Source: JBCCSZ01 sp039199225
GTDB lineage: Bacteria > Bacteroidota > Bacteroidia > Chitinophagales > Saprospiraceae
Assembly: GCA_039199225.1 (NCBI GenBank)
Contig: JBCCSZ010000338.1
Location: 1 to 8,239, forward strand
Length of the DNA stretch: 8,239 nucleotides
Reading direction: 5' to 3'
Part shown: in pieces, positions 5,025-8,239 of the stretch
Layout of the letters: each line of letters begins with the position of its first letter
How positions within the stretch are numbered: the stretch's first letter is position 1
Notes under the pieces: generated by a model
The model's database searches: none
Told to the model about the DNA's origin: nothing
The model's input: only the letters and a program-made list of their open reading frames with translations
Program-made: the position numbers and the translations under genes

Positions 5025-5921
5025 TCAAATGCCATTCTTTTCGATCTCCATGATGGATGCAACATGCGCATCGGCAATTTTCTGGCGGACATTGTGTTTG
5101 AGCAATTCCAGGCATTGCGCTTTGTTGTTGTAAAATCCATTCTCCGTCAAAACAGCTGGCATCGAAGTATGCTGCAAAACGTAAAACTGGTTTTTGGGTC
5201 GGGATTTAATGTGCCGATTGGTCCAGTCAGTTACTTCGATCAGATGTTTTTGAAAGATAGCGGCTAATTTTCGTCCCTTACGGCTGTTGTGAAAGTACCA
5301 GGTTTCAATACCACTAATGTGCGGCGCACTCCATTTGCCAGAGGGAGCAGGGGCGGCGTTGGCATGAATGGAAAGATACAGTTTGGGCAATTCCGATTGC
5401 TTGCGATTGGCCCGACCAACTCGTCCAGCCAAAAAATTATCGATGTCTACTTCTGGTACTACATTGAAATACTGAACCCCTTTTTCATCCAGGGATTGCA
5501 TGATTCGCTTGACGATGTCGCGGTTGAACTCATATTCCAACAGCTGCCTGCCATCCGGTAATTTAGGTGAGCGCTTTCCCTTTGTTTGCTTGCCATGACC
5601 ATTGTCCAGACACCATAAAAATCGCGCTTTGTGCGGTGGTTGAGATGGCCCTACTTCCGTCGGCTCCGTATCCTCTTCATCGGGCTCAGGGGCCGGCTCC
5701 TCTACGCCAGTATTGGGTTCAGGCTCTGAGATCATAATCTGCGGATCATCCTCCATGGTGACAAGGACCGTCGTATCTTCTGTTATCTCGGAGCCATCTT
5801 GAGCAACTTCAGCGTCCGGCTCAGGCAGTGGTGTTTCAGGTGGCGTCTCAAGTCTGGGTTTAGGGGCTGGTTCGGATCGTCCGAATAAGCGTCTAAAAAA
5901 TTCGATGATCTTTTGCCACAT
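5025..5921 (-). CDS. N-acetylmuramoyl-L-alanine amidase (Amidase_3) with amphipathic N-terminus and acidic Pro-rich linker
   Basis: This 298-residue protein has a C-terminal zinc amidase domain (about 98-298) that cuts the bond between N-acetylmuramic acid and L-alanine in peptidoglycan. Motifs are LDNGHG (H109, zinc ligand), LLEYEFNRD (E129 or E131, zinc ligand), YLSIHANA (H186, zinc ligand) and LTENGFYNN (E260, catalytic). Before it, residues 2-15 (WQKIIEFFRRLFGR) form an amphipathic helix. Residues 17-96 are a low-complexity linker with 24 acidic residues and 18 prolines. No Sec signal peptide is present, and an in-frame TGA at 5930-5928 excludes a longer start. The gene begins 22 bp after the lepB stop, so the two are probably co-transcribed. 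Signal-less amidases are typical of phage endolysins, but no phage genes are nearby. A membrane-tethered autolysin, a sporadic lysis enzyme or non-classical export are alternatives. Confidence 0.88.
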   Translation of the reverse strand: MWQKIIEFFRRLFGRSEPAPKPRLETPPETPLPEPDAEVAQDGSEITEDTTVLVTMEDDPQIMISEPEPNTGVEEPAPEPDEEDTEPTEVGPSQPPHKARFLWCLDNGHGKQTKGKRSPKLPDGRQLLEYEFNRDIVKRIMQSLDEKGVQYFNVVPEVDIDNFLAGRVGRANRKQSELPKLYLSIHANAAPAPSGKWSAPHISGIETWYFHNSRKGRKLAAIFQKHLIEVTDWTNRHIKSRPKNQFYVLQHTSMPAVLTENGFYNNKAQCLELLKHNVRQKIADAHVASIMEIEKNGI

Positions 5922-5943
5922 GATGCTTCAGGTGCTTGGGTAA

Positions 5944-7524
5944 TTACATTTTATTGGCAGAAGTAAACATGCGCCCCCAGTTGATGCCGTTTAGGATGCT
6001 CCCATTCGCAGTAGAGAACCAAATGAATAATGGTTTTCCGACGATGTGGTCTTCTGGAACGAATCCCCAGAAGCGCGAATCCTCTGAATTGTGGCGGTTG
6101 TCCCCCATCATCCAGAAGTAATCTTGTTTGAACGTATATTCAGAGGTTTGTTCTCCATTGATGTAAATGCGACCATTGCGAACTTCGAGTTGGTTTCCCT
6201 CATAAACAGAAATAATCCGCTGATACAAAGCCAAATTATTAGGCGTAATAACCATTTTCTGCCCTTTGGCCGGAATGTTGATCGGACCATAATTGTCGAC
6301 GGTCCAACTGCCAAAGTTTTTATCATCGTGTGGAAAAATAGAGTTTGGGCGAGGCGCCGGGCTGTATCTCTCAACAGAAATACCCGTCATAGCTTTTAGT
6401 TTTTCTACCTGCTTACTGTTCAGGTGAAACAACTTGGCAGCTGATTTTTGATTGTTCAAAATGTCTTGCTGATTGATGCCCAAGTCTACAAACTTCTGCT
6501 CGTTAAAAGCTACTCCATCTGCTATTCGAACGACGTAGCTGAATTGAATGTTTGTAGGATTTTCCGCCACTTTTTCGTCTATGTATACCTGCCCATCCTT
6601 AATTTCCAACTTATCACCCGGCAAACCAATGCAACGCTTAATGTAGTGGTCTTTCTTATCAATAGGTCTAGTTCGCAGCTTATAGCCTCTAAACTGTGAT
6701 TGGCTTTTCGCACGCTTCACATCGTAATAACTGTAGTTGCGGGCAGGCGTCACATACACGCTGTCTCCTTCGGGATAATTGAACACCACAGGCGCATTGT
6801 GCTTGATTTTTTCTATAGCTGGCAAACGGCGATAGGGCAGCTTGGGATTTTTCAAGTAGGATTCTGACCCAAGGTAAGGTAAAGTGTTGTGTATGAGCGG
6901 AAACTGTAAAACCGTCATGGGCGTACGGATACCATAATGCGCCTTGCTTACGAATAAGAAATCACCTACCAAAAGCGAACTTTCCATGGAAGGTGTAGGA
7001 ATAACATAGGCTTCTATGAGAAACATCCGGATAAAAGCTGCTGCAAAAACAGCGAATACGACCGCCTCGATCCATTCGCGACCAGCCGATTTCTTATAGG
7101 GATTTTCCTGTGCCAATCGCGTCAATGCCAACTTGTCATTACTGGTTTCAGCCTCCTTAATCTGCTCTGCATAAGCCTGTTCCAACTTCAGCGTTGGTCC
7201 CAAGTATTTGCTGTCCTTATTCAGACCGATCTGAAAAAATGGAATGGGTGCATAAATGACGGCCAAGGCAGCACTTGTGAAGTCGTATTTTCCAAACGAA
7301 CGAACCATGTCCACACACAAGCCTACTAAAATAAAGATGTTGACAATTGGTACCAATAACCACAAAGCCCAAAGGCTGGATCGGCCTACGATTTTGCACC
7401 AAACAACAAAATTATACCCTGGTACAAGTGCCTTCCAACTCTCCTCTCCTGCCTTCTCAAATAGTTTGTATAGGCTGATACTGAGTAGGATATAGTAGAT
7501 AATCAGAAAAATTAAAACACTCAC
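5944..7524 (-). CDS. lepB: Signal peptidase I, long Bacteroidota form with N-terminal membrane domain
   Basis: This inner-membrane serine protease removes signal peptides from Sec-exported proteins, including T9SS cargo. Residues 1-110 form an extra membrane module resembling DUF5684, with hydrophobic segments near 3-18, 50-71 and 83-99 and the typical block KAGEESWKALVPGYN (24-38). A further membrane helix lies at about 150-170. The catalytic serine is S179 in IPTPSMESSL. The general base is K296 in YIKRCIGLPGD. The conserved GDNRHNSEDSRFWG box is at 474-487. At 526 residues it is much longer than E. coli LepB (324), owing to the N-terminal module and to an insertion between the lysine motif and the last box (about 320-460), as seen in other Bacteroidota. 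The start is GTG at 7524-7522; no in-frame ATG lies nearby upstream, and this start preserves the first membrane helix. An exact -7 element lies about 47 nt upstream. Confidence 0.95.
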   Translation of the reverse strand: MSVLIFLIIYYILLSISLYKLFEKAGEESWKALVPGYNFVVWCKIVGRSSLWALWLLVPIVNIFILVGLCVDMVRSFGKYDFTSAALAVIYAPIPFFQIGLNKDSKYLGPTLKLEQAYAEQIKEAETSNDKLALTRLAQENPYKKSAGREWIEAVVFAVFAAAFIRMFLIEAYVIPTPSMESSLLVGDFLFVSKAHYGIRTPMTVLQFPLIHNTLPYLGSESYLKNPKLPYRRLPAIEKIKHNAPVVFNYPEGDSVYVTPARNYSYYDVKRAKSQSQFRGYKLRTRPIDKKDHYIKRCIGLPGDKLEIKDGQVYIDEKVAENPTNIQFSYVVRIADGVAFNEQKFVDLGINQQDILNNQKSAAKLFHLNSKQVEKLKAMTGISVERYSPAPRPNSIFPHDDKNFGSWTVDNYGPINIPAKGQKMVITPNNLALYQRIISVYEGNQLEVRNGRIYINGEQTSEYTFKQDYFWMMGDNRHNSEDSRFWGFVPEDHIVGKPLFIWFSTANGSILNGINWGRMFTSANKM

Positions 7525-7570
7525 GGATCGTCTTATTTTAATGTGTATACGAAGGTCTGCTTTAACGCTG

Positions 7571-7578
7571 CAAATATA
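7571..7578 (-). promoter_or_regulatory. Candidate -7 element for lepB and downstream genes
   Basis: The minus strand reads TATATTTG, an exact TAnnTTTG match, giving a leader of about 40 nt to the GTG start. It lies just after the terminator of the preceding gene, as expected for a new transcription unit. The -33 region reads GGTTTCATG, a partial match. Confidence 0.55.
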
Positions 7579-7613
7579 ATCGAATTTGCGAACATGAAAC
7601 CGTTAAGCCCAAC

Positions 7614-7653
7614 ATTAATAAGAAAAGCCCCCAGCCGAATGGCCAGAGGCTTT
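7614..7653 (-). terminator. Strong intrinsic terminator of the right-edge T9SS gene
   Basis: On the minus strand, AAAGCCTCTGGCC (7653-7641) pairs with GGCTGGGGGCTTT (7636-7624) over 13 positions including some G-U pairs, around an ATTC loop, and is followed by TCTTATT. It starts 37 nt after the stop codon at 7690. It insulates lepB from the gene upstream. Confidence 0.82.
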
Positions 7654-7689
7654 CCCTATTTTTGATCCGAATATGGAAGCAATACTTCC

Positions 7690-8239
7690 TTATTCGAGAA
7701 TGATCATCTTCTTAGTCGCACTGTGGTCTGTTGTTTCCAGCGTGTAGTACAGTACACCTGCTCCACTCAAATCTGAGCGGTTGATGCTCACTTCGTTGTA
7801 TCCTTTGACATACTCGCCTTCGATCAGGCGTAGTACTTTTCCTGATACATCGTAGATCGTAATGCTGGCAGAGGCTGCCTGTGGCAATACAAATCCTACT
7901 ACTGTTTCATCCTTGAATGGGTTTGGTACGTTCTGGTACAAGGCAAACTCGTTGCTTGTCTCTCCGTTGAACGTCAACGCTACATTCAAGAAGTCCGCAG
8001 CGGCTGTGTAAGCTTCTGCTGATGTGTAGTCAGAGCTGATGCTCAGTACATCACTCAAGCGAGCTGCACGCTTCACACGCAAGGTCACTTTGAAGATCGT
8101 GCCTTCTGCATCTACTCCTTTCTCAGCATTCCAGCTTGTGGTCAGAGCTCCTTGGCTCAACAAGCTTGTTCCGAAGCTCTTGTCGTTCAAGCCGGCCAAC
8201 TGACCTGCCTCAACACCTGCAAATTCTACTGCTTCCTCG
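7690..8239 (-). CDS. T9SS-sorted surface protein, C-terminal 182 residues (N-terminus off right edge)
   Basis: The frame is open to the right edge, so this is the end of a longer protein; no true start lies inside the window. The first roughly 90 visible residues (EEAVEFAGVEAGQLAGLNDK, then LTTSWNAEKG, IFKVTLRVKRAARLSDVLSI) look like a beta-sandwich module. It resembles cohesin-like domains often found next to sorting domains in large Saprospiria surface proteins; this is my recollection of the pattern, not a proven match. The last 88 residues are a T9SS type A sorting domain: ALYQNVPNPFKDETVVGFVL, ITIYDVSGKVL, GYNEVSINRSDLSGAGVLYY and the terminal KKMIILE. The protein should be exported by Sec and then T9SS and end up on the cell surface or outside. 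Its N-terminal function cannot be told. A strong terminator follows. Confidence 0.85.
   Translation of the reverse strand, partial: EEAVEFAGVEAGQLAGLNDKSFGTSLLSQGALTTSWNAEKGVDAEGTIFKVTLRVKRAARLSDVLSISSDYTSAEAYTAAADFLNVALTFNGETSNEFALYQNVPNPFKDETVVGFVLPQAASASITIYDVSGKVLRLIEGEYVKGYNEVSINRSDLSGAGVLYYTLETTDHSATKKMIILE

Noticed and set aside
5025..5921. Prophage remnant around the endolysin-like amidase
   Set aside because: No holin, portal, tail, integrase or attachment-site signal is present; both neighbours are chromosomal envelope or export genes.
8197..8199. TTG as the start of the right-edge protein
   Set aside because: The reading frame stays open to the window edge and the upstream residues continue the same beta-sandwich-like module, so this is internal.
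1..8239. A defence, CRISPR or other novel multi-gene system
   Set aside because: No repeats, toxin-antitoxin pair, nuclease-helicase combination or mobile element is seen; the genes are mostly housekeeping or secreted proteins.

Overview
The window looks like ordinary chromosome from a Bacteroidota species, most likely in or near the Saprospiria (Lewinella/Saprospira type). This rests on two proteins ending in type IX secretion (T9SS) type A sorting domains, a long signal peptidase I with an extra membrane domain at its N-terminus, a DUF2452 protein, start codons without clear Shine-Dalgarno sequences, and several exact or near matches to the Bacteroidota -7 promoter element TAnnTTTG. The genus is inference. 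I see no mobile element, CRISPR array, tRNA, rRNA or defence island.

Left part (1-933, minus strand): the first 31 codons of ribulose-phosphate 3-epimerase (rpe) run off the left edge. Upstream of it lies a complete stand-alone DEDDy 3'-5' exonuclease of the PolB-exonuclease-like family. Next is a 384-bp divergent gap (934-1317) holding two exact plus-strand -7 elements, an unproven 41-codon ORF and an A+T-rich inverted repeat. Then come two plus-strand genes: a membrane-anchored coiled-coil protein of unknown function (1318-2313), closed by a strong terminator, and a DUF2452 protein (2487-2933).

Right part (2995-8239): every gene is on the minus strand. In transcription order these are the C-terminal end of a T9SS-sorted surface protein that enters from the right edge, its terminator, signal peptidase I (lepB, GTG start), an N-acetylmuramoyl-L-alanine amidase 22 bp downstream, a 146-bp gap with a long hairpin, and a secreted clan GH-A-like glycoside hydrolase with a T9SS sorting domain. 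The last gene converges on the DUF2452 gene.

The three genes lepB, amidase and hydrolase form an envelope/export-themed block. LepB would remove the Sec signal peptide of T9SS cargo such as the hydrolase, and the amidase would cut peptidoglycan. The amidase is the most unusual gene here. It has no Sec signal peptide, and an in-frame stop just upstream rules out a longer start. Instead it begins with an amphipathic helix followed by an 80-residue acidic, proline-rich linker. I did not find a convincing new multi-gene system. The best leads are this amidase, the coiled-coil protein with its structured leader, and the possible small gene in the divergent gap.
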